A stretch of DNA of 64,000 nucleotides from Saprospiraceae bacterium (GCA_041392805.1 JAWKLJ010000002.1:2061001-2125000); one strand, 5' to 3'; shown: positions 27,747 through 36,716, numbered from the stretch's first letter. Made by a program: numbers and translations. The notes: generated by a model not told the origin, from the letters alone.

Positions 27747-27988
27747 ACACCTACTGGACTTTTGACATTCGTTGTTTTGAAGGCGGAAATCGGACTGCCT
27801 CCGGCAGTTAAAAAGGCGGAGGGCGGAAATGGGAACACGGAAAGGCTCAGGGGCGCAATTTTCCGACTTTTAAACTACCGAAGGTAGTCTCACTTCTAGC
27901 CTGGAAAACAGCGGATTACCAAAAGCGTCAAAAGTCCAAAACCACCTAAAAGTAGCAGAAAATAGGCACCATCTTGCTTAGGGAAGGG

Positions 27989-28016
27989 CCAAAAAAAAAG
28001 CCCCTTCAGGGGCTTT
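27989..28016 (-). terminator. Minus-strand intrinsic terminator
   Basis: AAAGCCCC (27997-28004), loop TTCA, GGGGCTTT (28009-28016) form a perfect 8-bp stem. The nine A before it on the plus strand are a T-run on the minus strand, so it stops leftward transcription. On the plus strand only TTT follows, so it is a poor stop for the thiolase mRNA. Confidence 0.8.
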
Positions 28017-28157
28017 AACAAATCATAATCTCATGGAAAAAACTTGACGACGACGAATACTTCTATTTTTTTAAACTACGACCTAGTTTTGAATAATCGG
28101 TTTTGAGATAGCCTGTCTTTGGGAATATGTTATGGCTATTTGCTTTGCTTATTTCTT
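27989..28157 (-). ncRNA. Candidate orphan small RNA (about 165-170 nt)
   Basis: On the minus strand a promoter-like pair (28164-28196) is followed by about 140 non-coding bases and then by a perfect intrinsic terminator (27989-28016). The neighbouring genes on both sides, 26568-27746 and 28638-30596, are on the plus strand, so the terminator has no minus-strand coding gene to serve. Within the RNA, ATAGCC pairs with GGCTAT (28108-28113 with 28131-28136 approximately) and AAACTA pairs with TAGTTT around 28075-28090, giving three hairpins in all. It does not look like 6S RNA, tmRNA or SRP RNA. Inference only. Confidence 0.4.
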
Positions 28158-28163
28158 ATGATA

Positions 28164-28196
28164 CAAATATGCAGCACTTCTCCTTCGGAACAAAAG
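28164..28196 (-). promoter_or_regulatory. Promoter-like pair for the candidate small RNA
   Basis: On the minus strand CTTTTG (28191-28196) is followed after 19 bases by CATATTTG (28164-28171), a one-mismatch version of TAnnTTTG. The predicted RNA start is near 28157. Confidence 0.45.
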
Positions 28197-28329
28197 ACAA
28201 TAAAGTGTAATTGTTGATAAATTTTTTGTTTTTTTATTTAAAATATTTATTTAAATAATTGATAAACAGATTTTTGTGATTTTTATTTTGTTGATGAAAA
28301 AATGTTTTTTTTCTACTAAAAAAAATGAA

Positions 28330-28530
28330 AAAAAAGTTTCTCAAGCCTATCCGAGGCTCCATAGGAGGATATTGGTGCCTAGCTACCCGACAGGCTAAGC
28401 CAAAAGATCCCTTTAGGGATCAAATATTGGTAGAAAAAGGCGCCAAAAGATGCAACGCATGCCGTAAGGTATGCCATGTATTCCCCCTTAGCCTGACGGT
28501 TATGGTGCCGGCTTACCAACAGGCAGATTT
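28330..28530. repeat. Palindrome-rich intergenic element
   Basis: A G+C-richer block inside a very AT-rich gap. It holds GATCCCTTTAGGGATC (28406-28421) and outer arms CCGACAGGCTAAG (28387-28399) and CTTAGCCTGACGG (28487-28499) that are inverted with one mismatch. A 74-codon frame runs through it (28325-28549) but has no family character, and its codons follow the palindromes. This reads as a structured repeat, not a gene. The flanks 28200-28330 and 28550-28637 are AT-rich with nothing else visible. Confidence 0.5.
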
Positions 28531-28637
28531 TTTACAGACATCACCGTGATGATGTTCCTTAAAAATCCCTTTGCAGCAATAAGCTATTTTTTAACAAGAT
28601 CTATTTGTTATTTTCGCCATAGCAAATACTATGAGCA

Positions 28638-30596
28638 ATGAAAATTTCCCTCCTTAGAAAGAGCGGCCTGTTGGCGCTTTTCCTATTTTCAATCTTTTCC
28701 AGCTTTGCACAAATACGCCTTCCTGTTTTTTTTGGTGACCATATGGTTTTGCAACAACAACGGCCCATTAGGATTTGGGGAACAGCCCTTCCCGGGGAGT
28801 GGGTTCGGGTGAGTATGGAGCACAGGGTTACCGTGGCTACTGCTGATGAGGAAGGCCATTGGGTTGCCACTATGGGCGCCGTTGCGGCAGGGGGGCCATA
28901 TGAGGTGAAAATGCAGACCCCTTCGGATACTATGACCCTTTCAGATGTATGGGTAGGGGAAGTTTGGTTTTGCATTGGGCAATCGAATATGGAGTGGCCA
29001 CTACGGCGCGCAACCAATGGTGCTGCGGAAATTGTAGCTGCGGCATTACCACAAATCCGTTATTTCAAGGTCCCACACCGGATGGCCATGCAACCTATTG
29101 ATGATTTACCCTCCAAAAGTTGGACGGTATGCCAACCTGAAACGGCCCCCGACTATTCTGCGGTTGCCTATTTTTTTGCGAAACATATTAACCAGCAGCA
29201 AAATGTACCTGTTGGTTTGATAGAAGCCAGTTGGGGCGGAACGACCATTGCCAGTTGGATGAGTGCTGATGCCTTGTCTGGCCATCCTGAATTTGGCCCG
29301 CAAGTAGTCAATATGGCCCATTTGAACCTAGGCGATTTGCAAGACAGTATTACCCGGGCGACGGGCGATTGGATAAATGCCATTGAAACTACTGACATTG
29401 GTCTACAAGAGAATTGGCAAATGGAAACCATTGACTGGCGCTCCTGGCCAACCATGTTGCTGCCACAGCCCTGGGAGACCGGCGGCCCCATCAATGTGGA
29501 TGGTGCGGTTTGGTTTAAAACGGCTTTTGAATTGGAATCAGAACAAACAAAAGCCAACATCAGCCTTTCCCTGGGTGTACTCGATGACAAGGATGAAACG
29601 TACGTCAACGGCCATTTAATTGGCCAGACTGAGCAGGATTATCGTGCCTTTCGTGTTTATACTATTCCCGATACGCTATTGAAGGTTGGAGAAAATATTC
29701 TTACCGTTCGCATCCGAGATTATGGCTATGTGGGCGGTTTTATGGGCCAACCAGATGAATTAAAATTGGTGCAAGGGGAATGGGAGCATTCCCTGGCTGG
29801 TGCTTGGCATTATCAAGTAGGAACGACCGCTCTGGCTCGGAAACCGGAGCCACTTAGCCCCAAGAGCTTCCCCGGCTTATTGTACAATGGTATGGTGTAT
29901 CCTTTTCGAGATTTGAGGATAGGGGGGATGTTGTGGTACCAGGGAGAAAGTGATTTGAACGACCCCTTTCACTACCGTGATTTATTCCTGCAGTTATTGG
30001 ATGATTATCGCCAGCAATGGAGAATGGGCGATTTTCCATTTGTTTTTGCTCAATTACCTTATTTTCGAACTCCGGCAAGTGTGCCGCTGGAAAGTGGTTG
30101 GGCCACTATGCGGGAATCCCAGGCCTTGCTCCTAAAGCGCCGAAACACGGGGATGGCTGTCCTCATCGATGAAGGGGAATCTTATAATATTCATCCACCC
30201 AATAAGGAAGTGGTAGGACAGCGCCTAGCCACAGTCGCAGCGCAACTTGTTTTTGAACAGCAAAGTAATTTTAGCGGACCTGAATTGGAAAGGGTCGAAA
30301 TATTAGACCAGGAGATACGCTTGACTTTTAAAACGGTGGGTGAGGGGCTACGGCCTATTGATGGGGGAGAAAACCTCAGCGGATTTGCCATCGCGGGGGA
30401 AGATGGGCATTTTCAGTGGGCCAAGGCAGAACTCCTTAATGCCACCCAAGTGCGGGTATACCATCCAGCCATACTTGCTCCTCGCTATATCCGTTACGCC
30501 TGGTCAGATAATCCAGGGCCGCTCAATTTGTACGACATGAATGGCCTACCCGCCGCACCTTTCCGCACCGATACCTTTAAATTGCCTTGGGAGTGA
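28638..30596 (+). CDS. Sialate O-acetylesterase family protein
   Basis: 652 residues with a signal peptide (ending SSFAQ). SGNH-type catalytic motifs: the Ser in 'CIGQSNMEWP' (about residues 114-123), 'WYQGESDLN' (about 436) and the Asp/His block 'DEGESYNIHPPNKEVVGQRL' (about 512). Between the first two lies a GH2-type beta-sandwich insert (about 245-385; 'ETYVNGHLIG'), common in the Bacteroidota subfamily. Known reaction: removal of O-acetyl groups from sialic acids or, in related enzymes, from acetylated plant polysaccharides. Periplasmic. The true substrate is open, since no sialic-acid genes are near. Confidence 0.9.
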   Translation: MKISLLRKSGLLALFLFSIFSSFAQIRLPVFFGDHMVLQQQRPIRIWGTALPGEWVRVSMEHRVTVATADEEGHWVATMGAVAAGGPYEVKMQTPSDTMTLSDVWVGEVWFCIGQSNMEWPLRRATNGAAEIVAAALPQIRYFKVPHRMAMQPIDDLPSKSWTVCQPETAPDYSAVAYFFAKHINQQQNVPVGLIEASWGGTTIASWMSADALSGHPEFGPQVVNMAHLNLGDLQDSITRATGDWINAIETTDIGLQENWQMETIDWRSWPTMLLPQPWETGGPINVDGAVWFKTAFELESEQTKANISLSLGVLDDKDETYVNGHLIGQTEQDYRAFRVYTIPDTLLKVGENILTVRIRDYGYVGGFMGQPDELKLVQGEWEHSLAGAWHYQVGTTALARKPEPLSPKSFPGLLYNGMVYPFRDLRIGGMLWYQGESDLNDPFHYRDLFLQLLDDYRQQWRMGDFPFVFAQLPYFRTPASVPLESGWATMRESQALLLKRRNTGMAVLIDEGESYNIHPPNKEVVGQRLATVAAQLVFEQQSNFSGPELERVEILDQEIRLTFKTVGEGLRPIDGGENLSGFAIAGEDGHFQWAKAELLNATQVRVYHPAILAPRYIRYAWSDNPGPLNLYDMNGLPAAPFRTDTFKLPWE

Positions 30597-30784
30597 CACG
30601 ACTGATTGAAAGTTTAAGGAGGACATTATATATCAGACTGAACATTCGAAAACTGCTGCGTACCTAAAAAACAGAGGAGCAGAACACACAGCATAAAAAA
30701 CGCTGAGCCCTCCGCCCCTCTGCCAATCCCAGTGTAACTAAACAAGAGGAGCCCTACTCCAGTAATTCTAAAACAACTCCTCTA

Positions 30785-30911
30785 TTAATTATCCTTCTTT
30801 GACAAATCTCGTGGGCAATCCTAAAAAGAAAGCAAAAACGACCAAAGGAAGTGTTGCTTTCTTTTTAGGATTGCCTCTAGGTCACGAGATTTGTCAAAGA
30901 ACCTTAATTAT
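30785..30911. mobile_element. Large hairpin element flanked by 8-bp direct repeats
   Basis: Arms 30796-30835 and 30854-30900 are inverted: TCTTTGACAAATCTCGTG pairs with CACGAGATTTGTCAAAGA, then GGCAATCCTAAAAAGAAAG pairs with CTTTCTTTTTAGGATTGCC. The only break is a 7-base bulge TCTAGGT. TTAATTAT flanks it at 30785-30792 and 30904-30911; the right copy covers the stop codon of the neighbouring gene. This has the form of a MITE with a target duplication; it could also act as a bidirectional terminator between convergent genes. It accounts for the second half of the 307-base gap after 30596; the first half shows nothing clear. Confidence 0.6.
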
Positions 30912-31629
30912 TTTGAGCACCTTCGGTGACCCAGCGTTCAATCTGACTGACCTTGCAGCTTGCTAGTGGGCTGCCCGAGGGTGGCATAGTGGGATAACCC
31001 GTTTCGCCCTTGAGAACGCCTAGCAATTTGCCGTTTAAGGCTTGCACCTTAATATTATCATAATCTTTGAAATTGACACCCCCATTCATCAGGTTATCAT
31101 TATGACAACCCAGACAAGTGGTTTGTAAACTTGGAAAAACATTGGCCACAAAAGAAGCCTGCATAGGGTCACAGGTTTGTTGGCAATTCGTTTCCATAGC
31201 GCCTTGCTCAATCCAGGTCTTGATGCGTTTAATTTGATCTGCATTTAGCGAAGTATAAGGGCTGGGTGGCATTTTTTCTTCTCCACTGGTTTTGGTAATG
31301 ACCTCATAAATTTTGCTGTCGCCTGGATTACCTGCCTTGACTTCTCTTTTAATACCAGCATACGTTGTAAGGACCACCCCCTCTTGGTGGCTAGCTACAT
31401 CATGGCAACCGCTAAAGGCGCAACTGGACAAGATCACCGGTAAAACTTCACTAGTAAAGGACACTACGCCATCTGGGCATAAATTATCATTGTTACTGCC
31501 ACCGCCATTGCCATTGTCTGGATTGTCGATTGGTGTGCTGGGAGCAAAAGGTTCCGTGGTACATCGCCAGAGGCTTGTAATCAGGATGAATGCGCCTAAT
31601 AGTAGTATTTTGCTATTGGTTGAGCTCAT
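30904..31629 (-). CDS. Two-haem cytochrome c lipoprotein
   Basis: 241 residues, Cys23 lipobox (ITSLWRC). Two haem sites of different spacing: C70-x4-C75-H76 (CAFSGCH) and C172-x2-C175-H176 (CLGCH). Each is followed by a 'MPPS' segment (about residues 120 and 213) that would supply the axial Met, as in planctomycete-type cytochrome c domains. A Ser/Asn/Gly linker (about 30-50) follows the anchor. It is probably an electron carrier at the outer face of a membrane. Partner unknown; no oxidase gene is adjacent. The gene ends inside the flanking repeat of the hairpin element. Confidence 0.85.
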   Translation of the reverse strand: MSSTNSKILLLGAFILITSLWRCTTEPFAPSTPIDNPDNGNGGGSNNDNLCPDGVVSFTSEVLPVILSSCAFSGCHDVASHQEGVVLTTYAGIKREVKAGNPGDSKIYEVITKTSGEEKMPPSPYTSLNADQIKRIKTWIEQGAMETNCQQTCDPMQASFVANVFPSLQTTCLGCHNDNLMNGGVNFKDYDNIKVQALNGKLLGVLKGETGYPTMPPSGSPLASCKVSQIERWVTEGAQNN

Positions 31630-31734
31630 TATAATGTCTTGTTATTTCTTGTTATTTATCATTTAAAAACAAGCCCTAAAAGCAGACTTGCCCAGCAAGC
31701 TGAACAAGCCTGACCCATTTATAGAAAATGTTGA

Positions 31735-33240
31735 TTAATCATCCTCACAAAGAATAGTGCCATCTTGGGCTACCACCAATTCGTATTTGTCGTCATCCGT
31801 TTCAATTTCTAGCTCGAATTGCGTAGAACCATCGGCCATATCCCAGCGATAAAGCTTGTCATCATCAAAGGAGAAACCCGGATAGACCGCATTAAGGTTG
31901 TTGATAACAGCATCAGGTAGCTCATTTTTATTAATCTGATGAGAAACGAAAAGCAAGGTCCAATCCAGGGAAAAATAGACTTCCACTTTTTGGCTGCCAT
32001 TTCCTTCCAATTCAACATCTATTACATAAGAATGATCACACAAATCTTCGACCTCAACACTTTGTATATGTAAACCCTGGAAATTACTTTGTAGATAATT
32101 GCGAATGCTGTCTGGCATATTACCCAGCGAAGGCCCATTGCCATTGCTATTGTCATCACCATTGCCATTGCTATTGTCATCACCATTGCTATTGTCATCA
32201 CCATTGCTATTGTCATCACTACTACTATTATCTACGCAAACGATATTACCGCTAGCAGAAAGCACCACTTCAAATTTACCATTGCTAGTTTCTATTCTAA
32301 GTTCATATTGAGTAGAGCCATCGACCATCTCCCAACGGTACAGTTTATCCGAGTCAAAACCATAACCAGGGTACTCCGCTGCAAGAGTCGTCAGTACCGC
32401 AGCAGGCACCTCACTACTACTAATTTTAGTCGCTACAAAAAGAAGATTCCAATCCAGATCGAAATACACTTCCACTTTTTGGCTACCGTTGCCCTCCAAT
32501 TCTACCTTTATGGCTTGAATGTCGTCGCAATAATCCTCCCGATGAACATCCGAAATGTGCAAATTAGGGTAGGTATTGGACAGGTAGTTAAGTACAGCGG
32601 AAGGTAGGCTATCGCTGGAATAGTTATTATCATCACCGCTGTTGCTATTATCGTCGCCACTGTTATGGTCATCATCGCCGTTATGGTGGTGATGGTCATC
32701 ATCATAGCTACCATTATCATCGCGACAAAGGAAATTGCCTAGCTGATCGAAATAAAGGTCTACTCCGTTACTCAGGTGAATCTCGAAATAATGTGTTCCG
32801 AACTCAATTTCAATACGGGCATCAGATATGGAAATACCAGAGAAATGGGAGTTGATGTAATCCAAAATGAATGGAGAGAGGCTATCCAATGATATCGAAA
32901 TTTCATCATCGTCATCGCCCGAATTGATGACGACGCCATTTTCATCAAACAAAATTTCCAGGCCATTAGCCAGGCGAATACCATATAGATTCTGGCCATT
33001 GTCATACAGCAATTCTGCCCAATCAATAGAAATATTGGGGAATTCGGTATTCAGGTGATCCAATATAACCTGCGGAATATTTCCGAGGCTAAGCGAATCA
33101 CCTGAATGACAGGGCGAGATATCGTGGTGATGACTGCTACTGTCGTCCGAATTGTCACTTAAATCGATATCGATCCACTCGGCGCAGCTAGTACCCATTA
33201 AGGTCAAGGCTAATAGACTAAAAAACATTAACTTTTTCAT
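31735..33240 (-). CDS. PepSY-like repeat lipoprotein with Asp/Asn/His-rich linkers
   Basis: 501 residues from the ATG at 33240; a TTG two codons earlier is less likely. Lipoprotein signal, Cys19 (LMGTSC). Six PepSY-like units of the Bacteroidota type (DUF2874 style): two single ones (about residues 45-165) and two double ones (about 210-330 and 375-501) with 'LP.AVLNYLSNTYP', 'VELEGNGSQKVEVYF' and 'KLYRW.M.DGSTQ(Y/F)EL'. The second double unit is a close copy of the first. Between them lie acidic linkers of repeated D, N, S, G with a HHHH stretch. Known: such domains are periplasmic and small; ligand unknown. Low-complexity linker DNA is an 18-base tandem at 32136-32220. Confidence 0.82.
   Translation of the reverse strand: MKKLMFFSLLALTLMGTSCAEWIDIDLSDNSDDSSSHHHDISPCHSGDSLSLGNIPQVILDHLNTEFPNISIDWAELLYDNGQNLYGIRLANGLEILFDENGVVINSGDDDDEISISLDSLSPFILDYINSHFSGISISDARIEIEFGTHYFEIHLSNGVDLYFDQLGNFLCRDDNGSYDDDHHHHNGDDDHNSGDDNSNSGDDNNYSSDSLPSAVLNYLSNTYPNLHISDVHREDYCDDIQAIKVELEGNGSQKVEVYFDLDWNLLFVATKISSSEVPAAVLTTLAAEYPGYGFDSDKLYRWEMVDGSTQYELRIETSNGKFEVVLSASGNIVCVDNSSSDDNSNGDDNSNGDDNSNGNGDDNSNGNGPSLGNMPDSIRNYLQSNFQGLHIQSVEVEDLCDHSYVIDVELEGNGSQKVEVYFSLDWTLLFVSHQINKNELPDAVINNLNAVYPGFSFDDDKLYRWDMADGSTQFELEIETDDDKYELVVAQDGTILCEDD
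32136..32220. repeat. 18-base tandem repeat coding an acidic linker
   Basis: The unit ACCATTGCTATTGTCATC recurs, with a 24-base variant at the left. On the minus strand it codes Asn, Gly, Asp, Asp, Asn, Ser in phase with the PepSY-like gene, so slippage changes linker length without a frameshift. Confidence 0.8.
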
Positions 33241-33330
33241 GCACAAATAATTTTTTGATTAGACAAAGCACTCCCATCTGACAGCGTGTCATTTGGCCGT
33301 ACATTTTTTTTGAAAATAAAATAAAATGAG

Positions 33331-34443
33331 TTAATTAATGACCATCACTTTTTTTCGGAATTCTCCGAGTGGAGTACGGCCTGTAATAAAGTAGGTACCT
33401 GATTTTAAGGCAGTAAGGTCTATAAAAGTAGTCCTTGCATTTAGATTGTTGGTTTGAATAGGGACCATCTGTCCCCAAAGGTTAAAAACGCGAATGTTTT
33501 CAATTGATTCATTAGCAGATATATAAAAGGATCCCCGATTGGGATTGGGAAATACATTTACTTTGGGCGCATTGGCAATTCCTTGTAGATCCGATAAAAG
33601 CTTTAAGTCTTCAGAGATAATAAAGGCAATAGAATCCGTTACAATAGGAGTGGCCTTAATCGTTGGACTAATAAGCAGCACGCTGTCGATCTGGATATGG
33701 AAGGTGTCTCTGGTCAATCCGACGATAATATCCTCCATGATAATAGAAAATTCTCCAATTTTGCCGAAACCTGAACGACTTTGAATGGGGTCAGTCAAGG
33801 TAATCGCCACTTCCGCCTTTCCTTGGTCATCATCGTCTTCAAAAAGGATGGCAGTGTTCAAGCCATCTGGCGTATCGATCCAGCTATCGGCAGTCAGACC
33901 GAATTCGAAATCAGCCTGATCGATCAACCCCGCATCATAGCTCAATTTGAGCGCGATGCCATAAAAATCATTGATGGGAAAGGCTGCATTACCAAGTTCC
34001 AGGGCAATGGTAATCACAATATTAGGGCCGTTCATACCTATTGAAGGCGCCATTTTGAGTGGTGCATTAACACCTGATATACCATTTTGGTATTCACCTG
34101 AAACGATTGGAGAATGCGTTTCTCCAAAGTTGTCTTTAATAGCTTCCTCAATATCATTATCATTTACAACCCCATCTCCATTACAGTCGGCATAAGCATA
34201 ATTCAACCCATTCGGAAAACTTTGGCCCCAGGCACTTTCAATTGGTTGTGGTTCCCAATTGGTTTGTTCTTCTGCCCTCATTGGGCCGGTACTTCCATAG
34301 GCAATGCCTAAATAAAGGAGGTCTACGCCATTTACAATACCGTTGTTATTAACATCACCAGGCCATACATCTTGACTACGTACTGGCATTGCCAGGAGTA
34401 TCATTGCGCTTATCAGTAAGTATCGGGTTGAGTAGAATGTCAT
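33331..34443 (-). CDS. Dockerin-like secreted protein with T9SS type A sorting domain
   Basis: 370 residues; signal peptide to about residue 23. The N-terminal half carries two EF-hand/dockerin-type calcium loops, 'DVNNNGIVNGVDLLYLGIAY' (about 31-50) and 'DCNGDGVVNDNDIEEAIKD' (about 87-105). The middle (about 125-280) is beta-rich and cohesin-like. The C-terminus is a type A sorting domain ('VFPNPNRGSFYISA', 'VFNLWGQMV', 'KVMVIN'). Known: T9SS cargo. The dockerin/cohesin-type pair also occurs in the 22507-26382 protein, so the two could interact; this is only inference. Confidence 0.83.
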   Translation of the reverse strand: MTFYSTRYLLISAMILLAMPVRSQDVWPGDVNNNGIVNGVDLLYLGIAYGSTGPMRAEEQTNWEPQPIESAWGQSFPNGLNYAYADCNGDGVVNDNDIEEAIKDNFGETHSPIVSGEYQNGISGVNAPLKMAPSIGMNGPNIVITIALELGNAAFPINDFYGIALKLSYDAGLIDQADFEFGLTADSWIDTPDGLNTAILFEDDDDQGKAEVAITLTDPIQSRSGFGKIGEFSIIMEDIIVGLTRDTFHIQIDSVLLISPTIKATPIVTDSIAFIISEDLKLLSDLQGIANAPKVNVFPNPNRGSFYISANESIENIRVFNLWGQMVPIQTNNLNARTTFIDLTALKSGTYFITGRTPLGEFRKKVMVIN

Positions 34444-34755
34444 GCGTTGCTGTATTTCGATTTCTTTAACGATTCAAAATTACAATTAGTGTAGGTGTAA
34501 AACAAGTACAATTTTTTATATTTGTCAGTCTGGGTGTTAGATTTTTAATTGATTTTGTTTTTGTTTAGGAAGTATAAATATTTGATAAATAGTTGTTTAA
34601 ATTAATTAAAATTAATAAAATAAATATATGTTTACGTTTTTTTGTCAGTGCGTTGCTTAAAATTTTAGTCAAAATAAGCTCCTCAACGAGAGAATAGACC
34701 TATTGAAAATACGCTTTCTTTGATTTTTCTTGATCAAAATGAACTCCTTAAAGGC

Positions 34756-36186
34756 ATGAAAAACAGCAAATTGATAGATTTATTAAAAGCGATACCCTCT
34801 GATGAGTATGATGCTTTAAAAGATTTTGTCGCTTCTCCCTACTTTAACAAAAAGGAGCGCTTAACTACCTTTTTAGCTATTGTGTTGAAGGAAGGTCCCG
34901 ATTTTCGTACCTCGCGTGTTGAAAAAGATAAGATTCATGATAGGCTATTCCCAGGCCAGGTCTATGATGACAAGCAGATTCGCTACCTGATGAGTGATCT
35001 TTGTAAATTATTGGATCAATTCCTGTTGATACAGCGTTTTAATGCCAATCCTGTTAAACGACAGTTGGATCTTTTAACCATTTATGATGAAAGTGGCCTG
35101 GAAAAATACTACCATCAGGAAGCAACGAAGCTAGAAAAACATTTTGTAGAGAGCCCCTTTAGGAATGATGTGTATTTTCTGGATCATTTGACTTTTTCAA
35201 CGATAAAAGACAGGCATTTTCAGCAATTGAGTATCCGCAAATTTGATGAAAACCTTCAATGGGTATCGGATGACTTAGACCGCTATTATTTTTTACAAAA
35301 ATTGAAGTATGCCAGTATGATGCTCGATCGCCAGGCAATTATCACGGCAGATTACCATTTGAATATATCAAAAGAATGGTTAATGCATTTGCAACAAGCG
35401 GACTTTTTTGGTGAAACCATCATCGAAATTTATTTTACTATTTTGATGTCAGCCATGGAAGAGGGAGAAGAGCAGCATTTTTCCAAATTAAAGCAACTGC
35501 TGGCCCATCAACCGGATAGCATACCCAGTGGAGAATTGGCCGATATGTATCGCTTTGCCATTAACTATTGTGCTCGTAAAATCAGAAAAGGACAATCACA
35601 ATATGTGGAAGAGGCCCTGGAATTATACGTAACTGGAATCGATAGTCGACTCTTTTTAGAAGAAAATTACCTTTCTCCCTGGACCTTCACCAATGTAGTA
35701 AAGTTGGCCCTTCGACTAAAACGTTATGATTGGATTGCTGCTTTCATTCCAAAATATGCGCAGTTGCTTCCCCCCAATTTTCGAGAGAATGCACTCCACT
35801 ATAATTACGCTGAACTTTATTATTATACCCAGGATTTCGATCAGGCCCTTGAGCACCTTAACCAGGTGGCTTATGCCGACCTCAACTATCACCTCGGCGC
35901 CCGGGTGATGTTGGCCAAAATTTACTTTGAAACAGCAGAAGAAAATGCTTTATTGTCGCTGCTTGCTGCCTTCAGCGTTTTTCTTAAAAGGAACAAAAAT
36001 ATCTCCAGTAATATCAAACACACCTACCTCAATTTTTGCGACCTTCTTTTTCAGTTGCTACGGCGCAATCCCAAAAAAATGGAAAACCTCAAAGCAAAGA
36101 TTGAAAAAACGAGCCTTCTGACAGATAGGGATTGGTTGCTTCAGGCATATGAACGGGCACTAGTAAAAAAAGAAAACCTAGCTTAA
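34756..36186 (+). CDS. Conserved all-alpha protein of unknown function
   Basis: About 476 residues from the ATG at 34756; an in-frame TTG at 34720 is possible. No signal peptide or membrane segment, so cytoplasmic. The sequence is almost wholly helical, with Tyr/Leu-rich repeats suggesting a TPR-like solenoid (for example 'YNYAELYYYTQDFDQALEHL', about residue 355). The N-terminus 'LLKAIPSDEYDALKDFVASP' looks like a short conserved helical motif. I do not recognise a family. The upstream 276 bases (34444-34719) are very AT-rich, with no clear promoter. Confidence 0.75.
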   Translation: MKNSKLIDLLKAIPSDEYDALKDFVASPYFNKKERLTTFLAIVLKEGPDFRTSRVEKDKIHDRLFPGQVYDDKQIRYLMSDLCKLLDQFLLIQRFNANPVKRQLDLLTIYDESGLEKYYHQEATKLEKHFVESPFRNDVYFLDHLTFSTIKDRHFQQLSIRKFDENLQWVSDDLDRYYFLQKLKYASMMLDRQAIITADYHLNISKEWLMHLQQADFFGETIIEIYFTILMSAMEEGEEQHFSKLKQLLAHQPDSIPSGELADMYRFAINYCARKIRKGQSQYVEEALELYVTGIDSRLFLEENYLSPWTFTNVVKLALRLKRYDWIAAFIPKYAQLLPPNFRENALHYNYAELYYYTQDFDQALEHLNQVAYADLNYHLGARVMLAKIYFETAEENALLSLLAAFSVFLKRNKNISSNIKHTYLNFCDLLFQLLRRNPKKMENLKAKIEKTSLLTDRDWLLQAYERALVKKENLA

Positions 36187-36210
36187 GGAAGAAATTTCGG
36201 CCAAGGCTAA

Positions 36211-36372
36211 GAGCATGTTTGGAGGTCGCTTTTGGAGGCAAAAAGTGTCAATTTTTCGCTGAGACTAGGCACTTTTTGAAGTTCATACCCTTCGGTACGG
36301 ACGAAAAAAGTAACGAAATATCAGCGAAAAAGGGATAGTTTTAGGCCCAAAAGGTGACCTCCAAACATGCTC
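36211..36372 (+). mobile_element. MITE-like element, family A, full copy
   Basis: 162 bases with perfect 17-base terminal inverted repeats, GAGCATGTTTGGAGGTC (36211-36227) and GACCTCCAAACATGCTC (36356-36372). Similarity of the two ends continues for about ten more bases. TAA flanks both ends, consistent with a three-base target duplication. No coding capacity. The right end is identical to 3703-3719, and the whole is related to 1662-1795. The rest of the gap 36187-36716 holds a family B repeat at 36575-36654; 36373-36574 shows nothing clear. Confidence 0.75.
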
Positions 36373-36574
36373 TAATAGTGGATTCGGTACTATTACCAAG
36401 GTGTGCCCCTCCTCCCGTAAATTTCAATTTGCTTTGCCAGAAAAGGATAGGAATGTTAGCATCAAGGAGATATTGTTGTTTTCCCAACTTCATTTCTCCG
36501 TCTCATTTCCAAACGAAATGAATATCTTTGGTTAGTAATGGTGAAAGAATAAGTTGTTGATTTCAGGGGAGTCA

Positions 36575-36654
36575 TTTTTTCACCAGACAAGGCACGAGTA
36601 GGAAGCCTAGCCTAGCTAAGCGACCGATCGAGTAACGCAGTATGGTGGAAAAAG
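36575..36654. repeat. Repeat family B, copy 2
   Basis: Left end TTTTTTCACCAGACAAGGC and right end GTATGGTGGAAAAAG are inverted and match the ends at 4748 and 4875. The interior is shorter than in copy 1 (80 against 128 bases) and contains CGATCG and CTAGCCTAGCTAAG. It ends about 60 bases before the next gene and may overlap its promoter. Confidence 0.6.
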
Positions 36655-36716
36655 GGCCCCATCAAATTAATAAGTTATTCTTTTACCATTACTTAATTAA
36701 ACAAAAAGCACACTTT

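Noticed and set aside
27989..28157. Identity of the small-RNA candidate as 6S RNA or tmRNA
   Set aside because: No long central-bubble hairpin, no tRNA-like ends and no tag frame can be seen.
28325..28549. 74-codon frame starting MKKKFLKPIRGSIG with several Cys
   Set aside because: It runs through a palindrome-rich element; residues follow the repeats and there is no family or context to support coding.
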